From: Ciborinia camelliae
Lineage: Eukaryota; Ascomycota; Leotiomycetes; Helotiales; Sclerotiniaceae
DNA: 64,000 bases
Direction: 5' to 3'
NCBI GenBank assembly: GCA_025890175.1
Contig: JANPYM010000008.1
Coordinates: 2,023,650-2,087,649 of the forward strand
This document shows, one piece after another, positions 35,857 to 46,319 of the stretch. Both the position numbers and the translations under genes were made by a program. Positions within the stretch are counted from its first letter, which is position 1. Each line of letters starts with the position of its first letter. Below the pieces are notes generated by a model. The model searched no databases. It worked only from the letters and a program-made list of their open reading frames with translations, and was not told where the DNA came from.

Positions 35857-38800
35857 CTTTTTTATAGAGTATATTTTGATTTTTTTATTTTTTTTTTTTT
35901 ATTATTTTTAATTGATTTTTAAAATTTTTAAAAACAATTTTTTTTAATAGTTTAATTAAATTATTTGTTATTATATTTTTTATTAATATATACATTATTT
36001 TTAATTTTTTTTGTTTAATTAAATTATAAATATAATAATAATAAATATTAATATATTTTAATTTTTTATAAAAATAAAGATTTTTAATTAATATAATTGT
36101 TTTAATATTATTTTTAAATAATTATAATATTTTATTATTTTTAATATATTTAGATATTTTTAAATTTTTAAATATTTGGATTATTTATTAATTTTATTTT
36201 ATAAATATTATTATTATAATATATTTTGATTTTATTATTAAAATTAATATAAAATATTATTTTTTTAATATTTATAATATTAATTTTTTATAAAATATTA
36301 TAATTTTTTTAAAAATATTTTTTTTATTAATTTTATTATTTGTTTAATTTGTATCTATATAAACCATTATTATCTTTTAATAAATACCTTATAATCCGAA
36401 GTATAAATGTTATTTAATTATTAAACAAAAATATTTTATTAAACTTTTAAATATTAAACCATAATATTTGCTAAATTTGCTTATATATTACATAAATATA
36501 TCTATAATATAATTAATATTTGATTAAATATAAATTATTAAATATATAAAAGTATTAATAATTTATTAATATTTTTTAATATTAATTTTTTTATTGTTTT
36601 TTATTAAAAATCGAAAATAAATGTAATTTATAATAAAAATTTTTTTTGTTTTTTTTATTTTATTTTTAATTTCAAACTTTTTAAATATTATATTAAAAAA
36701 TTGTTTTTAATTAAAAATAATTAAATAATTTAATTAATTATAAATAATCTAAATATTTAAAAAGAAATAAATTTTATTAAAATTTTTTATTTTAAAATAT
36801 ATAAAAAATTAATTAAAAAATTAATTAATATTATTAAAGTTTTTAAATGTATATATAATATTATTAATAAATATTAAAAAATATAATTTTTTATTAATAT
36901 TAGTATAAAAATATAGATTAACCAAATTTTATTTAAATTTTTAAAACAATATTTTTTTTTTTAATAATAATATTTAATTTTAATTAATTTATTTAAATTT
37001 ATAAAAATTTTGTAATAATTACAAAATATATTTTTTTTGTATAAAAATTTTTTTAAATGATTGTAAAAAAATTTGTTTATAAAAAAATATTTTAATAAAA
37101 ATATTTTTAATATTAAATTAATAATAATAAAAATCTTTTTTTATAATAATTATTAAAAACAATTGAAAAATATTGAATTAAATAATTAATATAAAAATTT
37201 TTATAAAATTTTTATTAAAAATTTAATTAAAATTTTGGATAATAAATTTTGTTTTAAAATATTTAAAAAATTTATTTGATTTAATTTTAATATTAAATAT
37301 TTATTTAATTAAAATCAAATTCGTTTTTTTTAATTATATAAATTTTTTTTAAATTTTTTTAATAATTAATAAATTAATTTTTTTTTAATAATAATTTTTT
37401 AGTTTTTTTTATTTTTCAAATTTTTTATTATTGTTTTATATATTTATAAAATAGAAATATTAAATATTTTTTATACAAAATATATAAATTATATTTTTTT
37501 ATTATTGAATTAATTAATTTTTAAAATTATAATAAAGATTAATATAATAAAAATCTTAATTATTAAATCAAATATAAAAAAAATAATAATTATAAAATAT
37601 ATAATTTTAATATTTTTTTTTTTTAATTTTTTTTTTTGATTTTGATAATTATTGATTAATAAATTTTAATTAATTTTTTGTTTTTATTATTATAATTAAT
37701 AATATTTTGTTTTTGTTTTTAAAATTTTATAAAATATTGAAATAATAAACTTTTATTATTATTTTTAAAAATAAAAATGATTAATATATTATTAATTGAA
37801 ATTTTTATTTCAATATTCGCTTTATTATTTAATTTTAAAACTTTTAATTTAAAATCCTTATTATCGTTTATTTATATAATATTTCCTTTTTCGATTTTTA
37901 TTAAAAATAAAAATTTTCGTTTTAATTTTTATTATTTAAATAAAAATTTTAATTATAAATTTTAATAATAATATAAATAATATTTGTTTATAAATTTTAA
38001 AATTAAAAAATTATAATATTATAAATAATTTTATATTTTATAAATAGTTTATAATAATTTTTTTTTTAAATTGTTTATATAATTTTTTATTAAAAATAAT
38101 GTTTAATATTTTTTATAATTCTAATAATAATTTTCAAATTTGTAAATTAATTATTTTTTTTTTAATTGTTTTATTTATATTAAAAATATTAAAATATTGA
38201 ATATAGTTTAAATTTAAAATATATATTTTTAATTAAGTATTTATTAATATATAATTTATAAAAATATTAATTCTTTTTTTATCTATTAATTTATTATATT
38301 GATTATAAATTAATAATATTTTCGGATTTATATAAATATAATATTTATTCCTTTAAATACAAATATAATTAATATTAAACTTTTTTTTTATATAAGTTTT
38401 TTTTAATAATATAATAATACTTTTTAATTTCAAACTTTTTATAATTTTATTATAAATATAAATTATTATTTTTAAGATTTTATTTCAAAATTTTATTAAT
38501 ATATTAATATTTATTATATTTATATATATTTTTTTTTTCGATATTTGAATATTTCGTTTAATTGATTTATTTTGATACAATATTGTTATCGTTATATATT
38601 ATAACTAAATATTATCCTTTTTTTTTTAATTTTTTATAACTTTTTTGAATTTAAAAATATTATTTAATTTACAAATTTTCAATTTTTTTTCGATTTATAA
38701 TTTTTTATCTTTTTTAAATTATTATAATTTCTTGATTATTATATTTTTAATTAATATTAATTATAAAAATATTTGTTTCAATTAATTATTTACAATCTTT

Positions 38801-41207
38801 AAAAAATATTTATTTTTTTAAAAAAATATTAAAAATAAATTTACAATATTAAAGAAAATTAATATAAATATTTTGTTTATATATTTTATCAATATTTTAT
38901 TAATCTTATTTTTTATTTTAATAATATTATAAATTTTATATAGTTTTTTATTATTTGAAATTTTGATTTTTTATTTTAATATAATTATTTTATAAAAATT
39001 CCTAATAATTTTAAATTTAAAATAATTTAAATATTAATATATAAAATAATAAAACTAATATTAATTTTTAATTATTATATCATTAATTTTTGATTTATTC
39101 AAATTTATAATATTTAAATTATAATAAAAAACGTTAATTAATATTTTAATAATATCCTTTTGCTTTAATTAATAATTAATAAATATTATTAAAATTAATA
39201 TATACTTTTTAAAATTTTTAATAATATATTTTATAATATAAAATTTATTTTTTTATTTTATATAAATAATTATTTTATTTTTTTTTTTAAAATTTATATT
39301 TATAAAATTAAATAATTTAATTAATTTATTATTACAATAAACTTTTTGTTTCAATAATAAATTAATTTTAAAATCAAATATATATAAAATATTTGAAAAT
39401 AAATTATTTAAATTATTTTAATAAATTATTTTAATAATTTTAATATAATTAATAAATAATATTTTTTTTTTAATTTGTATAAATATATATTTAATATATA
39501 TTAATTTTTTATTAAATAAATTGTAATTGTTAATTATATTTAAAAATATAATTATATTTATAATTTAAATAAATAATAATATTTTATTAATAACTTTTTT
39601 TATAAATAAAATAAATTTCGATTTAATATTAAATTTAAAATTATTATTAAAATTAAAAAAGAAATTTGATTTATTATAATAAATTATATTAACATAATTT
39701 TTATATTTTTGATTTTTTAAATATTTTAAATTTTTAAAGATTTTAAAGTTTTTGTATTTTCGATTAAACAATATTTCTTTTTTATTATATTAAAACTTTT
39801 GTTTATATATTATAATCTTATTTCGAAAAAAATAATTACAAATAAAATAAATAAAATTATTATAACAAAAATATTTTACAAATAATAATTTAATATTAAA
39901 ATAAAATTTAAAATATATATAATTATATTATAATCAAACCATATTTTAATTTTTATAATTTTAATTATATATAATATAAATTTATTCTTTTTTTTAATTA
40001 TAATTAATTTTATAAAAAACCTAAATTTTTTTAATAATAAAAATAATAATTTAAATTTAAAAAATCTAAATTATAATATTATATTTTATTAAAAATATAT
40101 TAATAAAAATTTAATATAATAATATATTATTTTATATATTTTTAAATTTGAATATAATAATAAATAATTTGTAATAATAATTTTTAAATTTATTTTAAAC
40201 AATTTTAATTTCAATATTATCTATATATTGAAATTTATAATCAATAAAATTAAAAATAATAATATTATAAATTAATATTAATTTTATAAATTTATTAAAT
40301 CAAATATATTTTTGTTACAAATATTTTTAAATCTTTTTAAAGATATTATATTTTTCAATAATATTTTTATTATTTTTATTAATATAAATAAAAAAAAAAT
40401 CTTTAATTTTAATTTTAAATTTATTATAAAAATCGATTTTTTTAAAATTATAAAATTTTTTTAATACAATACTTTTTATTTTAATTAATATAATATTATT
40501 ATTTATTATAAAAATATTATTAACAATTATAATCTACTCAAAAAACTTTACAAAAATTTTTATTATATATAAAATTTAATAATATTATTTTCGAATTTTT
40601 TTAATAATTATAAAGAATTTATTTTTATAAAATCGAATTTTAATTTATTAAAACTAAACAATATAATTACTTTAATCAAAAATAGAAAATTATTTTAATA
40701 AAAAATTATTATTATTCTTATTATTGTTTATAATAAATATATAATTATATAAATTAAAATAAAATTAATTAATACAAAAAAAAAAAATATAAATTATATT
40801 AAAAATCGAATTTATATTTAAAAAAAAAATATAAAAATAAAATTTAAAACTTTATAAAAATTTGTAGAATTTAAAAATATAAATATTTATAAATAAAAAA
40901 TATTTTTTTTTATAAAATAATTTTTAAAATATAAATATATATAATAAATAAAAGTTTATTTCTTTACAAATAAAATTAATTTAATTTATTTTTTTTTAAA
41001 TTTTTAATTTTAATATTAAAAAATATTTCTTAATTATTACAATACAACTTTTTTATTACATTACAAATTTCAATTTTGTAATTATAAATATACAACCTTT
41101 TTATTACAAATTTGATAATTGTATACAATCTTCTTATTATATTGCAACCTTGTTATTACAGCAAACCAAAAAATAATATATTTTCATTTAACATTAAGCT
41201 TATAATC
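35857..41207. other. 5.35-kb A/T desert between two same-direction LTRs
   Basis: Almost only A and T. Surviving frames are short and Ile/Asn/Phe/Lys-rich. The length suits the interior of an LTR retrotransposon bounded by the LTRs at 35651 and 41208, but no reverse transcriptase or integrase motif survives. Near the right end (41040-41160) a short phrase like CAACCTTTTTATTACA recurs about four times. Confidence 0.6.
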
Positions 41208-41413
41208 TATTAATTGTATATCCTAAAATAATTAATAATATAATAAAAAAAAATAATTAAAATAAAATATAATATATTGATTTAATTAAAAAATATATAT
41301 TTAATAATAGCCCAGTTGCCCTTATATACTACTCCCTTATACCCTATGCGGTATAGCTTACCATGTGATCCCTGATCATGTGACCGGAAACTATATGACC
41401 TGATTCCTCAATA
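41208..41413 (-). mobile_element. LTR with one half RIP-mutated and one half intact
   Basis: 206 bp from TATTAATTGTATATCC to GACCTGATTCCTCAATA. Up to about 41318 nearly every G and C has become A or T. From ATAGCCCAGTTGCCC onward it closely follows the 29081 copy (CTTATATACTACTCCCTTAT, then CCTGATCATGTGACCGGAAA). Flanks TAATC and TTATC match at four of five bases. Confidence 0.85.
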
Positions 41414-41589
41414 TTATCAATTAATATAAAATTTATATATTAAATATATTCTGATGTAAAACTATATTAGACTAAATATAAGGTATAGGTTATATAGGGG
41501 TTTCTAATTCGCATTTTAATCTTAAAGAGAATATTTCAAATGTAGTTCCGAAGACCCTAATTAGGGTCGATTCGGGTGCGAGATGGGTG
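41414..41589 (-). repeat. right TIR
   Basis: Inverse of the left TIR, ending TTCGGGTGCGAGATGGGTG at 41589. The outer 50 bp are almost identical to the left end. Confidence 0.85.
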
Positions 41590-41779
41590 TCATCTGCGGA
41601 CGCACCACACTACATCTGCGAACGCACCTTTCCTAATTCAGGTTAATCCATCCGCAACCCCCTTCATCTGCGAACGCACCACACTACATCTGCGAACGCA
41701 CCTTTCCTAATTCAGATTAATCCATCCGCAACCCCCTTCATCTGCGGACGCACCACACTACATCTGCGGATACACTAAC
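41590..41779 (+). repeat. right half of the split 74-bp minisatellite
   Basis: Just over two head-to-tail copies of a 74-bp unit containing CACACTACATCTGCGAACGC, CCTTTCCTAATTCAGGTTAA and CCATCCGCAACCCCCTTCAT, ending ATCTGCGGATACACTAAC. It continues the array at 34707-34871 in the same direction, which shows that the transposon split it. Confidence 0.85.
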
Positions 41780-42318
41780 GGCAATGACCAATGCAAAGAT
41801 GGCAACAATGATAAAAATAAAAAAATATCAAAAAAGCCATTGAAAGAAGACTTGACTTAACTTGAGATGGAGAACCGCGGAGTAGATGATAATATAAGAT
41901 ATGTAATGAGATGAGATGAGATGATATCCAAACTTGTACAATAATCTCCTAACTATCTACCTAGGCTACCTAGGGAGGGAAAAAGAACAAATAATAGCAG
42001 TCGGTTTCAAGAAAGGTTATAATATGAACTACCTAATACTGGAGTAAACTTACTACTATACTAGCAATCATTCATTCTTCAACTTTCCTCTAAAAAAAAG
42101 TCATACCTATATACCTACCTATATACCTACCTATATACCTACCTATATACCTATACCTTCTACAAAGATGATGTGATTCCCCAACGAGAAAATATATTGG
42201 AAAATTATTGGTATCATTTGAGTCAAGTACTACAACAAAATCTACAGCTACCTAGGTACCTAGGTACCACCCACCTACATACAGTATCTCCAGCGAGCTC
42301 AGATTAACAACTCGCAGC
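41780..42318. other. 3' flank of ESF1
   Basis: No gene seen. It contains a tandem CCTACCTATATA repeat near 42110-42155 and CTACCTAGGTACC phrases, and probably includes the ESF1 3' untranslated region. Confidence 0.5.
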
Positions 42319-44472
42319 TTACTTCGCCAGTTTCGACTTCTTCCTAACGGCCTCGACCAAGCTGCTGAGATCAGCTTTACCCGATTTCTCCCCCTCCGTC
42401 TTCCTCTTCTTATTCTTCGCCTTGACCTCCATCTCGCCATCATCTTCACCACCTCTCTTTCTCCTTCCCTCCTCCAACAATTTCTTCATGCCCTCGGTAC
42501 CCTTAAACTTTGGATTGCTAGGATCAATAGCATACTCGTGATTCTTGAAAACATCACCGAATCGCTCATCACCGACATCCATTTGGAAATTTTCCTGCAA
42601 TCCACCCCTCTTACTCTCCGAGGCCTCTTCACCCTTCTTCCCCTTTCCTTTCCCCTTGCCCTTCTTCTTGGCCTTCTCCGCGCGTTGAATCTCCGCGATA
42701 TCGAAATGATCCAGATGTTCCGCCTTGTCCGTCGAATTATCCTGCATGAGTAATTCCAACTCTGCACGATTCGATGCTTTTTCCTCTGCTTCCTTAATTT
42801 TCGCCTCGTGTTTCTTCTTGCGCTCTTCTTTGCGTAATGATTTGGCTGCTTTGGACTTGGTAGCTTCATCTGTCGCAAAGAAAGGATCATCGAATCCAAG
42901 ATCTTCTTTGGCTTCTTCTTCTTTTTCTTCATCGTCAGAAGCATTTGGATCTCTTCCTTCACGAACAGCCTTTGCCTTTTCTTTTCTGCGGGCCTTGCGT
43001 TCCTTTTCTTTGCGGATATATGCTTCGGCTGTGGTTTCATTGGGGATGGGTTCGTTTTCGAAGACGTTACCCTTTGCGGTGGTAGTTAGACCGGCTGTAA
43101 ATGTAATCTCCATATCACCGACTGGACCACTATCTTTCTTCTTCTTAGTTGGCTCGTTACCAAGTCCGAGAGCTGCGCGGAGTTTCTGTCTTTCTAATTC
43201 CTTTTTGGATAGTTTTGGAGTATCTTCTTCGGCCGCTTCCTCTTCTTCTTCATCATCCTCAGAATCACTTCCTAGATATGCCCGTAGATCATTTTCGCCA
43301 ATATCTGCACGGCTTCCTGTAAATGCTCGGTTGATGGCATCTTTTCGGCTTGCTTCTTCGGGGTTCATATCCCATGTGAGTTTGACTTTAGAATGTTGGA
43401 GCGCATCTGTGACGAAATCCGTAGGCTTATATCCTGTGGGCACCTCCTTACATTCATCTCTTGGTTTATCATCGAATTCAGTACCATCCGGGATGAATCG
43501 CAAGTCGAAAAAGTTTGCGGAACTTAGATACTCTGTGCCATCGCAATTCTGGTAGATGTTTTCTGCGGTTTTCTCGTCCGAACAAACGACAACGGCGTAG
43601 AAATATCGTAACCGTTCGAGTTGATATTGTCGTAATGCCCCACTATCGAACTCATTTCCATCGTCTCCCTTTTGTAAATCTTTCTTGATCTTCTCCTCCA
43701 ATTCCTCGTCGTCAGTATCCTCATCATCTTCGGAGTCCTCTTCCTCATCTTCTTCTTCCTGATTTTTCGCAAAAATCTCTTTTGGTGGACCCTCCAATTC
43801 CTCGCGCTCCATCCTTTCCTTTCCATATTCGGATTGGTAAATGGAAATCTTATGAATCTTCCCACCAGGCTTGACAAAACTCTGGAAAACAGCCATTAAA
43901 TCCACCGATCGAATATTATCCCAATCTAAATTAACCACCGCGATTCTTGAAGAAACCTCTCCCATCTCAACTGCCTGTTGTTCTGCTTGCATATCTGGAA
44001 ATGTAGCTTCCTCTTCAATGTCCACTCCTCCATCTTCGTCCTCATCCTCGTCCTCATCTTCCGAAGAAGAGAATCCACCACCTCTCGCAGGATCATATCC
44101 TGCAGCCGCTTTTCTCAATTCTTTCTCCACCACCTCATCATCCTCTACTTCCACATCTTCTCCCTCCTTGTCTTCATTCTCACTCGCACTATCTTCATCC
44201 TCCTCATCCTCATCAACATACAATCTCTCCAACGCCTTCTTCTTCCCACTCCCACTCAATTTTCTTCCATATCTATCCACCTTTGCCGAATTGGAAAAAT
44301 CATCATCCTTCAACATGCGCGAGAATCGTTTATCGATCTTCGTCCTTGTTTGTTTTTTGGAAGGAAGTCGAAATCGTGGATCGGTAGAGAAATTGGAAAA
44401 TCGAGGATCATTAACTTCGGAAGTGGAGGATGCATCTTTCAATGCACCCTTGGGGATTTTTTGTTTTGGCAT
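42319..44472 (-). CDS. ESF1: ESF1, 18S pre-rRNA processing / ribosome biogenesis factor
   Basis: One exon, 717 aa. The ATG at 44472 gives MPKQKIPKGALKD and leads into the family's N-terminal DPRF repeats (residues 22 and 31). The frame is open further upstream but only from a TTG, so I start here. Residues about 176-225 (RIAVVNLDWDNIRSVDLMAV) and 286-345 form an RRM-like fold split by an acidic insert. Acidic tracts at 88-160, 238-265 and 402-416 and Lys-rich stretches around 490-620 and 685-717 suit a nucleolar protein. The C-terminal NUC153 domain is at about 634-670 (DERFGDVFKNHEYAIDPSNP). In yeast, Esf1 acts with U3-containing pre-ribosomes in early 18S processing. Divergent from the acylphosphatase gene, 444 bp away. 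Confidence 0.97.
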   Translation of the reverse strand: MPKQKIPKGALKDASSTSEVNDPRFSNFSTDPRFRLPSKKQTRTKIDKRFSRMLKDDDFSNSAKVDRYGRKLSGSGKKKALERLYVDEDEEDEDSASENEDKEGEDVEVEDDEVVEKELRKAAAGYDPARGGGFSSSEDEDEDEDEDGGVDIEEEATFPDMQAEQQAVEMGEVSSRIAVVNLDWDNIRSVDLMAVFQSFVKPGGKIHKISIYQSEYGKERMEREELEGPPKEIFAKNQEEEDEEEDSEDDEDTDDEELEEKIKKDLQKGDDGNEFDSGALRQYQLERLRYFYAVVVCSDEKTAENIYQNCDGTEYLSSANFFDLRFIPDGTEFDDKPRDECKEVPTGYKPTDFVTDALQHSKVKLTWDMNPEEASRKDAINRAFTGSRADIGENDLRAYLGSDSEDDEEEEEAAEEDTPKLSKKELERQKLRAALGLGNEPTKKKKDSGPVGDMEITFTAGLTTTAKGNVFENEPIPNETTAEAYIRKEKERKARRKEKAKAVREGRDPNASDDEEKEEEAKEDLGFDDPFFATDEATKSKAAKSLRKEERKKKHEAKIKEAEEKASNRAELELLMQDNSTDKAEHLDHFDIAEIQRAEKAKKKGKGKGKGKKGEEASESKRGGLQENFQMDVGDERFGDVFKNHEYAIDPSNPKFKGTEGMKKLLEEGRRKRGGEDDGEMEVKAKNKKRKTEGEKSGKADLSSLVEAVRKKSKLAK

Positions 44473-44916
44473 TGTGTTGTGAGTGTTTATGAAATGCGCA
44501 ATTGAGAAGCTTGGGGATTGAGAATTGGGAATTTGTGATTGAGAAACTTTTTTTGAGATTGCGGGTTTCTGCCGGTAGAGATGGAAGGCGGTGAAGCTGT
44601 TGGCCATGGTTGTGGCTGGAAATGTTGAAAGCCACAATGTGATTTGACTTGGCACGTTCATTCCTTGACCAGACCAGACCACAATGACGAAATGTCCATC
44701 CACCAATCAAATGTAGATGGACCTTTGTATCAACTGGATACCTACTAGATAATGAAATAAAACGAAATAGAACAATAGAAATTCATTCATCCATAAATTA
44801 ACCAAATATCTGATATCTAACCTAACCTCTGTCCATCTTGTCCATCTTGTCCATCTTGTCCATCTCTACCCATTTCACATTCAATCTTATAACTACCAGC
44901 ACCAGCACTAGCAAAT
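44473..44916. promoter_or_regulatory. shared intergenic promoter region of ESF1 and the acylphosphatase gene
   Basis: The two start codons face away from each other across 444 bp, so this interval must hold both promoters and 5' leaders. It includes four copies of the 9-bp unit GTCCATCTT (44831-44866), close to the acylphosphatase start. No defined binding site is recognised. Confidence 0.6.
44831..44866 (+). repeat. 9-bp GTCCATCTT minisatellite
   Basis: Four tandem copies, the last ending in C, about 50 bp upstream of the acylphosphatase ATG. Confidence 0.9.
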
Positions 44917-45707
44917 ATGAGTTGTGGTTTCTGCCCAAATTCGGTTTTAGACCCACCAGAACCAGGTGCAGAGGGTGAAGGCAGACGTGTATGTATAATA
45001 CTCCTACTCCATGCATACCGTGACCCAAACAAAGCCCCTTCTTTGAACCTTTCACCATCGCAATCATAATCATATCATTTTATCCCCCAACTACCCGGTA
45101 TAGGTAGATATCAAAACTAAGATTTATATAGGTACATTTTACAATCACCGGGAAGGTTCAAGGTTTGTTCTATCATACATTCCGAGTCTCCTTGATAGAA
45201 ATGAATGTCGATGATACAATACAACAATACAATACAGCCATGACATGATATGACATGACATGAAACACATCACAAGTTCCCCAGTAACAAGAAAAAGAGA
45301 AAGAGAGCAATATTAACAACAAACAAACAAATCACAGGGGTGAATTTCCGCAACTTCATGATGAATAAAGCGAAAGGTCATGGAATTACCGGGTGGGTGA
45401 AAAATATCCCCGACGGGAAGGTAGGTGGTACCTATGTCTATCAGCATTTCATCCATTTCATCCATTTCGTCCATTTCATCCATTTCATCCATTTCATCCC
45501 CCTCCATCCCCCTCCCAAGTTCCAACCCCCACTAACCCGCACCAGGTAATAGGAATAGCCCAAGGGCCCAGCAACGAGATGTCGAAATTCCTCCCCGAGA
45601 TCCAAAAGGGTCCTGCGCGAGCCAAAGTAACGGACTGTGAACTCGAGGAAATGTCTTGGGATGATAATCTGTATCGGGAGAAATTCGAGGTTCTGGAGTG
45701 GCAATGA
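44917..45707 (+). CDS. acylphosphatase
   Basis: Four exons (44917-44988, 45132-45162, 45338-45420, 45546-45707) give 115 aa. All introns are GT-AG and the frame closes; the first donor is a consensus GTATGT. After a 22-residue leader the acylphosphatase signature reads RRVHFTITGKVQGVNFR, then GHGITGWVKNIPDGK, VIGIAQGP and a C-terminal EKFEVLEW. Arg39 (in GVNFR) and Asn57 (in GWVKN) match the family's catalytic Arg and Asn. The enzyme hydrolyses acyl phosphates such as 1,3-bisphosphoglycerate or carbamoyl phosphate, normally in the cytosol. Exon 2 is only 31 nt, so automatic prediction could easily miss it. The N-terminal exon is the least certain part. Confidence 0.9.
45445..45498 (+). repeat. 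9-bp CATTTCATC minisatellite within acylphosphatase intron 3
   Basis: Six tandem copies, one with CATTTCGTC. They lie wholly inside the third intron (45421-45545). If retained, the intron reads through in frame as His/Phe/Ile repeats and then reaches a stop. Confidence 0.9.
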
Positions 45708-46319
45708 TTTCTTCCGGGTGGGAATTGTTGGTGCGTATGCATGTGTATATGCACGTACATGCGCTTGTTTGATATGGGGAGAATGAGGATGAATGAGGGA
45801 GGGGGAGAAATGGGCATGAAGTTATGAGGGTTTGGGGGTTTGTTTGGTTTGGTTTGGGTTTCGATTCGCTTCGGTTGGCTTCGGTTCGGTTGGCTTGGCT
45901 TTACTGTATAGGCCTGATTTGATATGAACAGGACGCAATTTCGTCTTTTTTTCTTGCTTTGGATATTGGGGAATGCAGATACATGAAAATGAATGACGAG
46001 TACTTGAACCAGGAAGACAAGAGGAAACTTGGAGGAGGAAGATGCGATTACAAGTTTAGTATATGTATGGGTGGGGTCCCCACGTTGAAAATAAACTCAC
46101 TCCTTTTCATGATTCCTAAGAATGAAGTGAACCGTCTACTAATTTGAATCATCGCATGAATTGCATGCACATATCATTTATAAAAAAAAGGGAAAGAAAG
46201 TAATCGGTAGATGAACCAACAAGCGTCAATTTTCCAAAAATATATACAATTTTAAATAAACAAATAAAATCAATCACCCCCCTCCCCTCCCTCCTTCCAT
46301 TAACCCCCTACCGAAACTT
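45708..46319. other. convergent intergenic region
   Basis: Lies between the 3' ends of the acylphosphatase (plus) and the GH3 gene (minus). G/T-rich (TTTGGTTTGGTTTGGG near 45850) and C-rich near 46275. It presumably holds both 3' untranslated regions; no gene seen. Confidence 0.5.

Larger units (their letters stand above)
34872..41589. mobile_element. TIR DNA transposon with 8-bp target duplication, RIP-degraded and nested
   Basis: Both ends are inverted copies beginning CACCCATCTCGCACCCGAAT, flanked by the 8-bp duplication TCATCTGC (34864-34871, 41590-41597). TIR similarity continues for about 170 bp once the LTR at 34978 is ignored (for example TTTAGTCTAATATAG on the left and its inverse on the right). 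An 8-bp duplication is typical of the hAT superfamily; no transposase remains to confirm it. The interior is almost all A/T. LTRs at 34978, 35651 and 41208 lie within it, so the original element may have been much shorter than 6.7 kb. Confidence 0.85.

Noticed and set aside
37777..39771. Short Ile/Asn/Phe/Lys frames in the second A/T desert
   Set aside because: Expected from A/T-only DNA; no catalytic motif of transposase or reverse transcriptase is visible.
42725..43555. 276-codon plus-strand frame
   Set aside because: It lies wholly antisense to ESF1. Its Ser-rich composition is the complement of the Glu/Lys-rich ESF1 codons.
42486..43877. Arg/Lys-rich minus-strand frames overlapping ESF1
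   Set aside because: Shifted frames of ESF1 with no domain; ESF1 itself is unambiguous.
44473..44706. N-terminal extension of ESF1 (78 codons)
   Set aside because: Open frame, but it begins at TTG, is unrelated to the ESF1 family N-terminus, and is more likely the 5' leader.
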